From an uncultured Bacteroidales bacterium (lineage in GTDB: Bacteria > Bacteroidota > Bacteroidia > Bacteroidales > Lentimicrobiaceae), in contig CALMDN010000078.1 of NCBI GenBank assembly GCA_937864935.1, forward strand, positions 1-5,182: DNA of 5,182 nucleotides. Direction: 5' to 3'. Positions 1-5,182 of the stretch are shown one piece after another. Within the stretch, counting starts at the first letter, position 1, and every line of letters begins with the position of its first letter. Under the pieces are notes generated by a model that ran no database searches, was not told the origin of the DNA, and worked only from the letters and a program-made list of their open reading frames with translations. The position numbers and the translations under genes are program-made.

Positions 1-74
1 AGCTGACCATCAGCCGTTCCTATGCAGAAGAGAAGATGGGCAAGGCCAGCCTGACCCGGCTTAAAGTTGCCTGA
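1..74 (+). CDS. C-terminal end of an unidentified gene (5' partial)
   Basis: Reading from base 3, an open frame of 23 codons ends in TGA at 72-74 and continues off the left edge. The visible tail, LTISRSYAEEKMGKASLTRL followed by KVA, is a believable protein end: it is rich in Lys, Arg, Glu and Ala, with no rare-codon runs. The other two plus-strand frames also stop inside the first 65 bases, so the choice of frame rests on composition alone. I do not recognise the family and assign no function. It lies on the same strand as the DUF4294-like gene, 136 bp upstream of it, so the two could share a transcript. Confidence 0.45.
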   Translation, partial: LTISRSYAEEKMGKASLTRLKVA

Positions 75-129
75 TCCGCTTCCCTTTATGGAGATTCCAT
101 GAATTCAAATGATCATTTTTATCACAGGA

Positions 130-206
130 GCCGGAAATAAAACATTTCTGAAATGCCTGCGTTATACTATCCGGCATTGAATTTGTAACAACTGCCGGAA
201 ATAAAA
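130..206 (+). repeat. 13-bp direct repeat with competing hairpins upstream of the DUF4294-like gene
   Basis: The sequence GCCGGAAATAAAA occurs at 130-142 and again at 194-206. The second copy ends four bases before the ATG at 211. Between them, TCCGGCA at 170-176 pairs perfectly with TGCCGGA at 193-199 (7-bp stem, 16-nt loop). Its first six bases can instead pair with GCCGGA at 130-135. A third option pairs AATGCC at 152-157 with GGCATT at 173-178. These pairings share bases and exclude one another. No U-tract follows, so this is not a standard intrinsic terminator. Whether it acts in RNA is inference. Confidence 0.4.
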
Positions 207-210
207 AGAG

Positions 211-798
211 ATGGGCATGAAACGCCTTTTTTTTATTGCAATTCTTCTTGCCGGGTGTGTTTTTCCGGCATATACGCAAACCACTGATGTGATTGTTGCC
301 AAAGCCAAAGTGGTAGATGGTGACACCATTCCCATGATGGATCTCCCGGTGGTGAGAATCAAAGGCTTCATCATTTACCGTACCCCGGCCGATCAGCGCC
401 GGTTCGACCGTTTGGTAAGAAATGTAAAGAAAGTCTACCCCTATGCCCGGCTGGCCGGCATCAAGCTGCAGGAATACGACAAAATGATGGCTGGCTTATC
501 GGAAAAAGAGCAAAAGAAACTCTACAAGAAAGCCGAAGATGAACTGAAGGCCGAGTTTGGTGAAGAGCTGAAAGGACTCACCTTCACCCAGGGGAGGATT
601 CTGCTCAAACTGGTTGACCGGGAAACAGGAACGCCAACCTACCACATCGTTAAAGAGCTCAGGGGGAGTTTCGTGGCCTTTTTCTGGCAGAACCTGAGCC
701 GGATTTTTGGCTACAACCTCAAGGAAAAATACGATCCTGAAGGCAAGGACCGCGACATAGAGACCATCGTTCAGATGATTGAGAACGGGCTGATATAG
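211..798 (+). CDS. DUF4294-like exported protein of unknown function
   Basis: This complete 195-residue protein resembles the DUF4294 family, which I know only from Bacteroidota and for which I know no biochemical role. The N-terminus is a clear export signal: Lys4-Arg5, then a hydrophobic core at about residues 6-19. Two cleavage outcomes are possible. LLAGC at 12-16 fits a lipobox with Cys16 as lipid anchor, while AYTQ at 20-23 resembles a signal peptidase I site. Conserved-looking blocks are VVDGDTIP (34-41), a basic helix with RRFDRLVRNVKKVYPYA (63-79), a Lys/Glu-rich helical stretch (about 85-120), LTFTQGRILLKLVDRETG (123-140) and an aromatic block with FVAFFWQNLSRIFG (154-167). The ATG at 211 follows a purine run AAAAAGAG with almost no spacer; the ATG at 217 (MKRLFF) is an equally good start and would shorten the protein by two residues. 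The gene converges with the sugar transferase gene. Confidence 0.88.
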   Translation: MGMKRLFFIAILLAGCVFPAYTQTTDVIVAKAKVVDGDTIPMMDLPVVRIKGFIIYRTPADQRRFDRLVRNVKKVYPYARLAGIKLQEYDKMMAGLSEKEQKKLYKKAEDELKAEFGEELKGLTFTQGRILLKLVDRETGTPTYHIVKELRGSFVAFFWQNLSRIFGYNLKEKYDPEGKDRDIETIVQMIENGLI

Positions 799-800
799 AA

Positions 801-821
801 TTACTAATGTCTAATTTATAA
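801..821 (-). repeat. Left heptamer array, degenerate, opposite in orientation to the right array
   Basis: Read on the plus strand, three adjacent 7-mers are TTACTAA, TGTCTAA and TTTATAA. The middle one is the exact reverse complement of TTAGACA, a unit of the array at 994-1028. The outer two each differ at one base from TTTCTAA, the complement of the other unit. A fourth, weaker unit, TTCCTGA, may follow at 822-828. The array begins two bases after the stop codon of the DUF4294-like gene. Confidence 0.5.
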
Positions 822-993
822 TTCCTGAAAGAATTGCATTCGAGATTAATTGAGAATCGTGCTGTCATCCATAGGTTTCAGAATGGGTTTTTGATTCATT
901 AAAATATTACAAAATTGCAAACTGCAAATCGATATGATTTTATATTACCCTTTCATATTAAAAAATTAGAAATCAACATTCTAACATCGTGCT

Positions 994-1028
994 TTAGACA
1001 TTAGACATTAGAAATTAGAAATTAGAAA
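994..1028 (+). repeat. Tandem heptamer array, 2 x TTAGACA then 3 x TTAGAAA
   Basis: Five uninterrupted 7-bp units run head to tail: TTAGACA at 994-1000 and 1001-1007, then TTAGAAA at 1008-1014, 1015-1021 and 1022-1028. The two unit types differ only at the sixth base. Because 7 is not a multiple of 3 and each unit carries TAG on the plus strand and TAA on the minus strand, the array puts stop codons in all six frames. It ends 11 bases before the stop codon of the sugar transferase gene. The sequence shows the array plainly; its role is unknown. Confidence 0.9.
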
Positions 1029-1039
1029 TTTGTCCTGAC

Positions 1040-2458
1040 TCACTTCCCTCTTCCCTGAGCGACGATGATCACGGTATAAATGAGGATTTTAAAATCCATG
1101 GCAAGGGACATATTCTCGATATAGAGGATATCAAACTTGAGGCGTTCGACCATTTCATCCACATTTTCGGCGTATCCGTATTTAACCTGCCCCCAGGAGG
1201 TAATGCCGGGTTTCACTTTCTGCAGGAGGCGGTATTGCGGTGCGCGTTGCACAATCTGATCGATAAAATACTGGCGTTCAGGCCTAGGGCCTACCAGCGA
1301 CATATCGCCGATCAGCACCGACCAGAATTGCGGGATTTCATCGAGCCTCACTTTGCGCAGAAACCTCCCGAAAGGGGTAATGCGGGGGTCTTCCTTGGAT
1401 GAGAGTTGTGGAATGCCACCTTTCTCTGCATCACAATACATGCTTCTGAACTTGATCATGGTAAAGGGCTTGCCATGTATGCCTACCCTTTGCTGCTTAT
1501 AGAGAATGGGGCCTTTGGAGGTAAACCTGATGCCCATGGCAACACCCAGGTAAGCGGGAATCAGAATGGTCATGGCAATGATGGAGGCCACAATGTCGAT
1601 GATGCGTTTGAGCGATTGCTGCCAGGCAGGCATCAGATCGGGAGAGATCTGCAGCAGGGGCGCATGGAAGATGGAAGTAGACCGTATGGTCCCCAGCAGG
1701 TAGTCCTGCATGTCGGGAATTACCTTAATAACCACGTTGGTGTCTTCAACTTCGGTTATAATCTTTTCGATGGTTTTTACCTCCGAACGCTCAATGGCAA
1801 TGATGACTTCCTCCACGTTGTGCTCCTTTATAATGTTCCTTAAATCATTGATGTGCCCCAGATGCTTCAGAAACTTCTTCAGTTTGTAGTCATTGTAATC
1901 CACAGCGTTTACAAATCCCACAAAGCGGTTTCCACTCGATTTTTCCTGATTTTCTATTTCATTGAATATGGATATTGCATTGCCATTGCTGCCGACAACA
2001 ATGGTGTTGAATCCGATCATTTTGTGATGTATCCGGTATGCCGTGATGGAAGTGAGAATGAGCCTGAAAAGATAGGTAGGGATGAAATGAAGCGCAAAGA
2101 GAACCAGCACCGATTCGTAGTAATTGCGGTAGCTGACTATGGTATCGTCGAGTATAAGTGCGAAAAAGAGAATGATGACACCAATGATGGTAATCAGCAG
2201 GGTTTGTCCGAGTTCCCTGAGCCTGGATTTGCGGTAAATCCTGCGGTAGGTGCCCATCATTATATAAACGCACAGCCAGAAAACCGGGATAAAAACCAGA
2301 CCATACAGCAGGTTGGTATCCTGAAAAATCGCTTCAGGATACTCAAAGACATTCGGATCGGCCGACACTTTCCGGTAAACGAAAAATGCCCCCCAGGCGA
2401 GGATAGCTGCAATCAGATCAGCAACAATGTACTTGGTTACCTGTAGAGTTTTATTCAT
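1040..2458 (-). CDS. Polyprenyl-phosphate sugar-1-phosphate transferase (WbaP/WcaJ-like)
   Basis: This complete 472-residue enzyme should move a hexose-1-phosphate from a UDP-sugar onto undecaprenyl phosphate at the inner membrane, the first step of a lipid-linked exopolysaccharide, capsule or O-antigen unit. The N-terminus has about four membrane segments (roughly 10-28, 51-70, 85-103 and 113-134). A Rossmann-like middle domain follows, with the glycine-containing strand NTIVVGSNGNA at 151-161. The C-terminal bacterial sugar transferase domain starts at KRIIDIV (284-290) with its membrane helix at about 287-309. Hallmarks are KGPILYKQQRVG (315-326), FTMIKFRSM (332-340), the Asp373-Glu374 catalytic pair in RLDEIPQFWSVL, GDMSLVGPRPE (384-394) and KPGITSWGQV (416-425). 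Length and domain order match the long, three-part family; the sugar cannot be read from sequence. The ATG lies 9 bp after the stop of the upstream lipoprotein gene and has no clear Shine-Dalgarno sequence, so cotranscription is likely. No glycosyltransferases, flippase or polymerase lie beside it here. Confidence 0.94.
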   Translation of the reverse strand: MNKTLQVTKYIVADLIAAILAWGAFFVYRKVSADPNVFEYPEAIFQDTNLLYGLVFIPVFWLCVYIMMGTYRRIYRKSRLRELGQTLLITIIGVIILFFALILDDTIVSYRNYYESVLVLFALHFIPTYLFRLILTSITAYRIHHKMIGFNTIVVGSNGNAISIFNEIENQEKSSGNRFVGFVNAVDYNDYKLKKFLKHLGHINDLRNIIKEHNVEEVIIAIERSEVKTIEKIITEVEDTNVVIKVIPDMQDYLLGTIRSTSIFHAPLLQISPDLMPAWQQSLKRIIDIVASIIAMTILIPAYLGVAMGIRFTSKGPILYKQQRVGIHGKPFTMIKFRSMYCDAEKGGIPQLSSKEDPRITPFGRFLRKVRLDEIPQFWSVLIGDMSLVGPRPERQYFIDQIVQRAPQYRLLQKVKPGITSWGQVKYGYAENVDEMVERLKFDILYIENMSLAMDFKILIYTVIIVAQGRGK

Positions 2459-2467
2459 TTACGCGGA

Positions 2468-3358
2468 TTAAAAATGTACCAGTTTAAGGTTGTCTAAATA
2501 GATTTCAGCTTCCCCGGTTCCGTCTTCCTTGTCGGTTCCGATGAAGATCTGGAAATCCGTGGCATTGGGTGTATCGTATTTTGGAACAGTCAGGTTCACA
2601 TATACCTTTTTCCATTCATCGGTTTCGTTCAGGATGAGCAGTGGCCTCTGAATCCGGATGCCGGAGGTGGTATAAAAGACCCCGATCACCAGGTTGTGGT
2701 TGATCCTGTAATTCATTTCCAGAAAAATGGCTGATCCGTTGCCTGGGAAATCATACTTCTCCGTTGAAACGGCTTCGAAGATAGACGAATCGGCCGGTAA
2801 GCTGACAAAGGCCGAATAGGTGTTTACTTCTCCGTCTTCATGGAAGATTACATCTGGATTGTTTGTTTTAACAATGGCCACGGTGCTCTTGGAAGTAGTA
2901 TCGAGGGTGACGCCTGAGTAGTTAAAATCTTCTATCCAGGGGAAACCTGTATTGGATTTGTAAGTAGTAACGGCATCGGATATGTTGACAATGCTGTCAC
3001 GCACCAGGGTAATGCTTCTTTTGATATCGGCATAAAACGGATAGATGCTTCGGGTATTCGAGATTCCGTTGAGTTTTATGCCGGGACGGATGGTGATGTT
3101 CTGTTTTCCATCTTTAAGTACCGGAATGGTGGCCGGCAATTCGAAGGCTCCGATCAGGGTTTCGTCTACATAAACCCAGGCATCGGTGATGTTGTGCGAA
3201 GAGGTGCCCTGATCGCTGGTGGTGGAAAGGTCGATTTTGTCAATTCTCAGGTAGGATGGAATCAGGTCGTCATCGTTCTTCTCTGCACAACCACTTGTTA
3301 AAGTGATTGTTACTCCAAGTATACTGATGAATAATGCCGAAACCGTAAAAATCCTCAT
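2468..3358 (-). CDS. Predicted surface lipoprotein with beta-sandwich-like domains, function unknown
   Basis: I do not recognise a named family for this 296-residue protein. It starts MRIFTVSALF, has a hydrophobic core to about residue 20 and reaches Cys24 in LTSGC, a slightly non-canonical lipobox because position -3 is Thr. The residues after Cys, AEKNDDD (25-31), resemble the acidic export signal that sends Bacteroidota lipoproteins to the outer cell surface. Residues about 58-95 (AWVYVDETLIGAFELP, then LKDGKQNITIRPG) look like a small PEGA-like beta domain. Residues about 138-296 look like a jelly-roll or carbohydrate-binding type fold: FPWIEDFN at 139-146, alternating hydrophobic strands, EWKKVYVNL (248-256) and the closing strand EIYLDNLKLVHF. 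No catalytic motif is visible. The ATG at 3358-3356 has a good Shine-Dalgarno AAAGGA seven bases upstream. The gene sits 9 bp before the sugar transferase gene, hinting at a role near glycan export or the cell surface. The domain calls are inference from strand pattern. Confidence 0.85.
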   Translation of the reverse strand: MRIFTVSALFISILGVTITLTSGCAEKNDDDLIPSYLRIDKIDLSTTSDQGTSSHNITDAWVYVDETLIGAFELPATIPVLKDGKQNITIRPGIKLNGISNTRSIYPFYADIKRSITLVRDSIVNISDAVTTYKSNTGFPWIEDFNYSGVTLDTTSKSTVAIVKTNNPDVIFHEDGEVNTYSAFVSLPADSSIFEAVSTEKYDFPGNGSAIFLEMNYRINHNLVIGVFYTTSGIRIQRPLLILNETDEWKKVYVNLTVPKYDTPNATDFQIFIGTDKEDGTGEAEIYLDNLKLVHF

Positions 3359-3365
3359 GAGTTAT

Positions 3366-3371
3366 TCCTTT
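3366..3371 (-). promoter_or_regulatory. Ribosome binding site of the lipoprotein gene
   Basis: On the minus strand this reads AAAGGA, seven bases before the ATG at 3358-3356. It is the clearest Shine-Dalgarno sequence in the window, where the other complete genes have weak or no such match, and it supports the chosen start. Confidence 0.6.
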
Positions 3372-3430
3372 ACACACGCCTTCTTTAAGGTAAAATCAAC
3401 GCAGGGCGGGCAATTTTATTGCGGTTGAAT

Positions 3431-3459
3431 TGTATAAAAAATTGAGAAAAAATTAACAA
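3431..3459 (-). promoter_or_regulatory. Candidate promoter for the lipoprotein-sugar transferase pair
   Basis: On the minus strand TTGTTA (3459-3454) is separated by exactly 17 bases from TATACA (3436-3431), close to the general sigma-70 pattern. A transcript starting a few bases downstream would have a leader of about 65 nt before the lipoprotein ATG. Bacteroidota housekeeping promoters usually follow a different pattern (TTTG and TAnnTTTG), which is not seen here, and the region is AT-rich, so chance similarity is a real possibility. If real, the two downstream genes can be expressed apart from the oxidoreductase. Confidence 0.3.
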
Positions 3460-3472
3460 TTTATTAACCTGC

Positions 3473-4459
3473 TCAGGAGATGTTGGCTGCCTGGTTCATT
3501 TTCTCAATAATCCGGTAGGCTAGGTCAAGGGCTGCATAGCCATCGTGTATGGTTACCGGTGGGGTGGTATTGTTGATGATGGCGTCTGCAAAGCTCTCAA
3601 GTTCAGTAAGAATGGCATTGATGGGCTCAATGGCTGGTTTGTCAAAGAGGATCTGTTTGGGTTGCTTTCCTTGTCCCAGGTCAAGGATCATGGCCAGGGG
3701 GTCGGCGTGGTTGGGATCAACTTCCCTCATCCGTATTATTTCAGAAGATTTTTCAAGGAAATCAACGGCAATGTAGGCGTCTCTCTGGAAGAACCTCGAT
3801 TTGCGCATATTCTTCATCGAAATGCGGCTGGCTGTAAGGTTGGCAACACATCCGTTGTCAAACTCAATGCGGGCGTTGGCTATATCGGGGGTATCGCTAA
3901 CCACAGAAACACCGCTGGCGCTCACCTTTCTGATTCCTGACTTCACAACACTCAGCACAATATCCAGATCGTGGATCATCAGGTCAAGTATGACAGGGAC
4001 ATCGGTTCCACGCGGGTTGAACTGCGCCAGCCGGTGTGTTTCGATGAACATCGGATTGTCGATGTAGGGAGCAGCAGCGATAAAGGCGGGGTTGAACCGC
4101 TCAACATGCCCCACCTGTACCTTAACATCGGCTTCAGCTGCCAGCTTGATCAGGCCGAGGGCCTCCTCCGGGGTGGTAACAATGGGTTTTTCAATAAATA
4201 CATGCCTGAATTTGCGGAGAGAACGTGAGGCACAATCGAAATGTGAAAGGGTAGGGGTAACAATATCAACCACATCAACCTGATCGATGAGCTCATCGAT
4301 GCCCTCAAAACTTTTTACTTCAAGTTCCTTTTCAACTTTCGCTGCATTTTCTGCATCGGCATCGTAAAAGCCAACCAACTGATACTTTGATATCTGCTTA
4401 ATGCATTTGAGATGAATTTTTCCTAGATGGCCTGCGCCGAGTACGCCTATTCTGAGCAT
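3473..4459 (-). CDS. Gfo/Idh/MocA-family NAD(P)-dependent oxidoreductase, GnnA-like
   Basis: This complete 328-residue protein is a soluble sugar or nucleotide-sugar dehydrogenase. The N-terminal Rossmann domain opens with RIGVLGAGHLGKIH (3-16), whose GAGHLG binds the dinucleotide; FYDAD (31-35) ends the second strand. The family's EKP motif is at 90-92, with Lys91 near the active site. The substrate domain has GHVERFNPA (117-125) and the D-x3-H motif in DLMIHDLDI (159-167), with His163 as the likely catalytic residue. GHVERFNP plus LMIHDLDI, and the later SRFFQRDAYIAVDF (221-234), recall the branch that includes GnnA, the UDP-GlcNAc 3-dehydrogenase of lipid A 3-amino-sugar synthesis. The exact substrate is not certain and no GnnB-type aminotransferase is visible here. 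The start MLRIGVLGAG is the normal family start, without a clear Shine-Dalgarno sequence. It is divergent from the isoaspartate methyltransferase gene across 88 bp, and 114 bp precede the lipoprotein gene. Confidence 0.93.
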   Translation of the reverse strand: MLRIGVLGAGHLGKIHLKCIKQISKYQLVGFYDADAENAAKVEKELEVKSFEGIDELIDQVDVVDIVTPTLSHFDCASRSLRKFRHVFIEKPIVTTPEEALGLIKLAAEADVKVQVGHVERFNPAFIAAAPYIDNPMFIETHRLAQFNPRGTDVPVILDLMIHDLDIVLSVVKSGIRKVSASGVSVVSDTPDIANARIEFDNGCVANLTASRISMKNMRKSRFFQRDAYIAVDFLEKSSEIIRMREVDPNHADPLAMILDLGQGKQPKQILFDKPAIEPINAILTELESFADAIINNTTPPVTIHDGYAALDLAYRIIEKMNQAANIS

Positions 4460-4496
4460 GATGTTGAATTTGGTATGGTGGTTGTCTGTTAGAAAC

Positions 4497-4521
4497 GTGG
4501 CGAAATTACTACTTTAGCCAC
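4497..4521. promoter_or_regulatory. Imperfect 25-bp dyad in the divergent promoter region
   Basis: The sequence is symmetric about base 4509. GTGGC (4497-4501) pairs with GCCAC (4517-4521), AAA (4503-4505) with TTT (4513-4515) and TA (4507-4508) with TA (4510-4511), giving 10 of 12 matching pairs. Each half also contains a near match to the Bacteroidota -7 element TAnnTTTG: TACTTTAG at 4510-4517 on the plus strand and TAATTTCG at 4508-4501 on the minus strand. It could be an operator or overlapping back-to-back promoters for the oxidoreductase and methyltransferase genes. The symmetry is directly visible; function is inferred. Confidence 0.4.
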
Positions 4522-4547
4522 AAAAATGGAAACATTTCTGACACTGC

Positions 4548-5182
4548 ATGATTGATCAAAAATTTGCGGATACTTTCCGTCACAAAGGGCTCAGAAAGAA
4601 GTTGGTAGAGGAAATCCGCCGCAAGGGAATCAGCAACGAGGCGGTGCTGAAGGCCATAGAATCTGTACCCCGTCACCTGTTTTTCGATTCCGGATTCCTT
4701 GAATTTGCCTATGAAGACAAAGCTTTCCCGATAGGTGCAGGACAAACCATATCACAACCCTATACGGTAGCTTTCCAGACTGAACTGCTGAAGGTGCAGA
4801 GGGGGGATAAAATTCTCGAGATCGGCACAGGGTCGGGATATCAGGCAAGTATTCTGTATCAGATGGGTGCCAAGGTTTTTTCGATAGAAAGGCAACGCAC
4901 CCTCTACGCAAAGGCCAAAGAGAAACTTCCGGCCATGGGTTACCTGGTGAAGTCTTTTTTCGGTGACGGGTACAAAGGACTACCTGCTTTTGCCCCTTTT
5001 GATAAAATCATTGTTACTGCCGGAGCCCCTTACATCCCTCAAAGTCTAACCGATCAGCTGAAACCCGGTGGTATTCTGGTGATTCCGGTTGATGAGGGCG
5101 ATTCGCAACTGATGACCAGCATCGAGAAACTCAGCGATGGTACCCTGGAGAAACGTCAGCACGGGCGTTTCCGATTCGTCCC
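4548..5182 (+). CDS. pcm: Protein-L-isoaspartate O-methyltransferase (3' end cut by the window)
   Basis: This cytoplasmic repair enzyme uses S-adenosylmethionine to methylate L-isoaspartyl residues that form in ageing proteins, allowing their return to aspartate. The frame is open for 211 codons plus two bases to the right edge. The N-terminal part has FADTFRHKGLRKKLVEEI (6-23) and the substrate-site block GAGQTISQPYTVAFQTELL (63-81). Methyltransferase motif I is ILEIGTGSGYQAS (89-101), the SAM-binding glycine loop. Next come VFSIER (110-115), FFGDGYKGLP (137-146), FDKIIVTAGAP (151-161) and LKPGGILVIPV (171-181). The visible end, GRFRFVP, is the usual near-terminal block, so only a few residues should be missing. 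A TGA in the same frame at 4539-4541 leaves ATG 4548 as the first possible start; no Shine-Dalgarno sequence is evident. It is divergent from the oxidoreductase gene. Confidence 0.95.
   Translation, partial: MIDQKFADTFRHKGLRKKLVEEIRRKGISNEAVLKAIESVPRHLFFDSGFLEFAYEDKAFPIGAGQTISQPYTVAFQTELLKVQRGDKILEIGTGSGYQASILYQMGAKVFSIERQRTLYAKAKEKLPAMGYLVKSFFGDGYKGLPAFAPFDKIIVTAGAPYIPQSLTDQLKPGGILVIPVDEGDSQLMTSIEKLSDGTLEKRQHGRFRFV

Larger units (their letters stand above)
799..1039. other. Convergent intergenic spacer
   Basis: This 241-bp AT-rich stretch separates the stop codons of the two converging genes. Apart from the heptamer arrays at its two ends, it holds an isolated TTAGAAA at 966-972 and an 8-bp direct repeat ATCGTGCT at 856-863 and 986-993. 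It has no open frame of note. I found no GC-rich stem followed by a U-tract on either strand, so any terminator for the two converging genes is not of the textbook type or is too weak to see by eye. Confidence 0.6.

Noticed and set aside
61..374. Two minus-strand open frames of 70-72 codons (61-279 and 162-374) overlapping the start of the DUF4294-like gene
   Set aside because: They lie antisense to a convincing exported protein and its leader, their sequences resemble no family, and their composition (Lys/His/Asn runs) looks like noise.
838..857. Imperfect palindrome centred in the convergent spacer, considered as a bidirectional terminator
   Set aside because: Only 7 of 10 pairs match, the stem is AT-rich and interrupted by three mismatched positions, and no U-tract follows.
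1406..2446. Long plus-strand open frames (145 and 197 codons) and a minus-strand frame opposite or inside the sugar transferase gene
   Set aside because: The transferase has full domain motifs in its own frame. The others are low-complexity shadows with Gly/Asn/His-rich or scrambled sequence.
3410..3422. Small hairpin GCAAT-TTT-ATTGC in the lipoprotein leader, considered as a terminator
   Set aside because: The stem is only five AT-rich pairs and has no U-tract on the transcribed strand.
3545..4283. Several plus-strand open frames opposite the oxidoreductase gene
   Set aside because: The minus-strand frame holds all Gfo/Idh motifs; the opposite frames show none and start at arbitrary ATGs.
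140..4541. 12-bp match AAACATTTCTGA at 140-151 and 4530-4541, both upstream of plus-strand genes
   Set aside because: In 5 kb of moderately AT-rich DNA one 12-bp match is expected about by chance, and the two sites stand at different distances from the starts.
4526..4555. Nine-codon plus-strand frame (METFLTLHD, stop TGA) overlapping the pcm start, considered as a leader peptide
   Set aside because: It has no ribosome binding site or regulatory codon pattern, and so short a frame is expected by chance.
4509..4911. Minus-strand open frames of 78 and 93 codons over the pcm gene
   Set aside because: They are antisense to a methyltransferase with clear SAM-binding and substrate motifs and have no family resemblance.

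Overview
The window looks like chromosomal DNA from a member of the Bacteroidota, probably from the order Bacteroidales or a close relative. The reasons are a DUF4294-type protein (a family I know essentially only from Bacteroidota), a lipoprotein with an acidic stretch just after the lipid-anchored cysteine, A-rich translation starts with mostly weak Shine-Dalgarno sequences, and AT-rich intergenic DNA around moderately GC-balanced genes. I see no phage, transposase, CRISPR, tRNA or rRNA sequence.

Layout from left to right. (1) The last 23 codons of an unidentified plus-strand gene end at 74. (2) A 136-bp spacer holds a 13-bp direct repeat and two competing hairpins. (3) A plus-strand DUF4294-like exported protein lies at 211-798. 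(4) A 241-bp convergent spacer is bracketed by two oppositely oriented arrays of a 7-bp repeat, each close to the stop codon of its neighbouring gene. (5) Three minus-strand genes follow. In transcription order they are a Gfo/Idh/MocA oxidoreductase (4459-3473), a predicted surface lipoprotein with beta-sandwich-like character (3358-2468), and a membrane sugar-phosphate transferase of the WbaP/WcaJ type (2458-1040). (6) An 88-bp divergent spacer carries an imperfect 25-bp dyad. (7) The plus-strand gene for protein-L-isoaspartate O-methyltransferase begins at 4548 and runs off the right edge only a few codons short of its expected end.

How the genes may work together. The lipoprotein and sugar transferase genes are 9 bp apart and are very probably cotranscribed. 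The transferase should start a lipid-linked glycan by loading a hexose-1-phosphate onto undecaprenyl phosphate at the inner membrane. The oxidoreductase resembles nucleotide-sugar dehydrogenases found in envelope pathways, so an envelope-glycan theme for the minus-strand genes is plausible but unproven. The isoaspartate repair enzyme and the DUF4294 protein have no evident link to that theme.

No gene shows a frameshift or internal stop. The parts least explained by known families are the paired heptamer arrays at 801-1028, the dyad between the divergent genes, and the unidentified lipoprotein.
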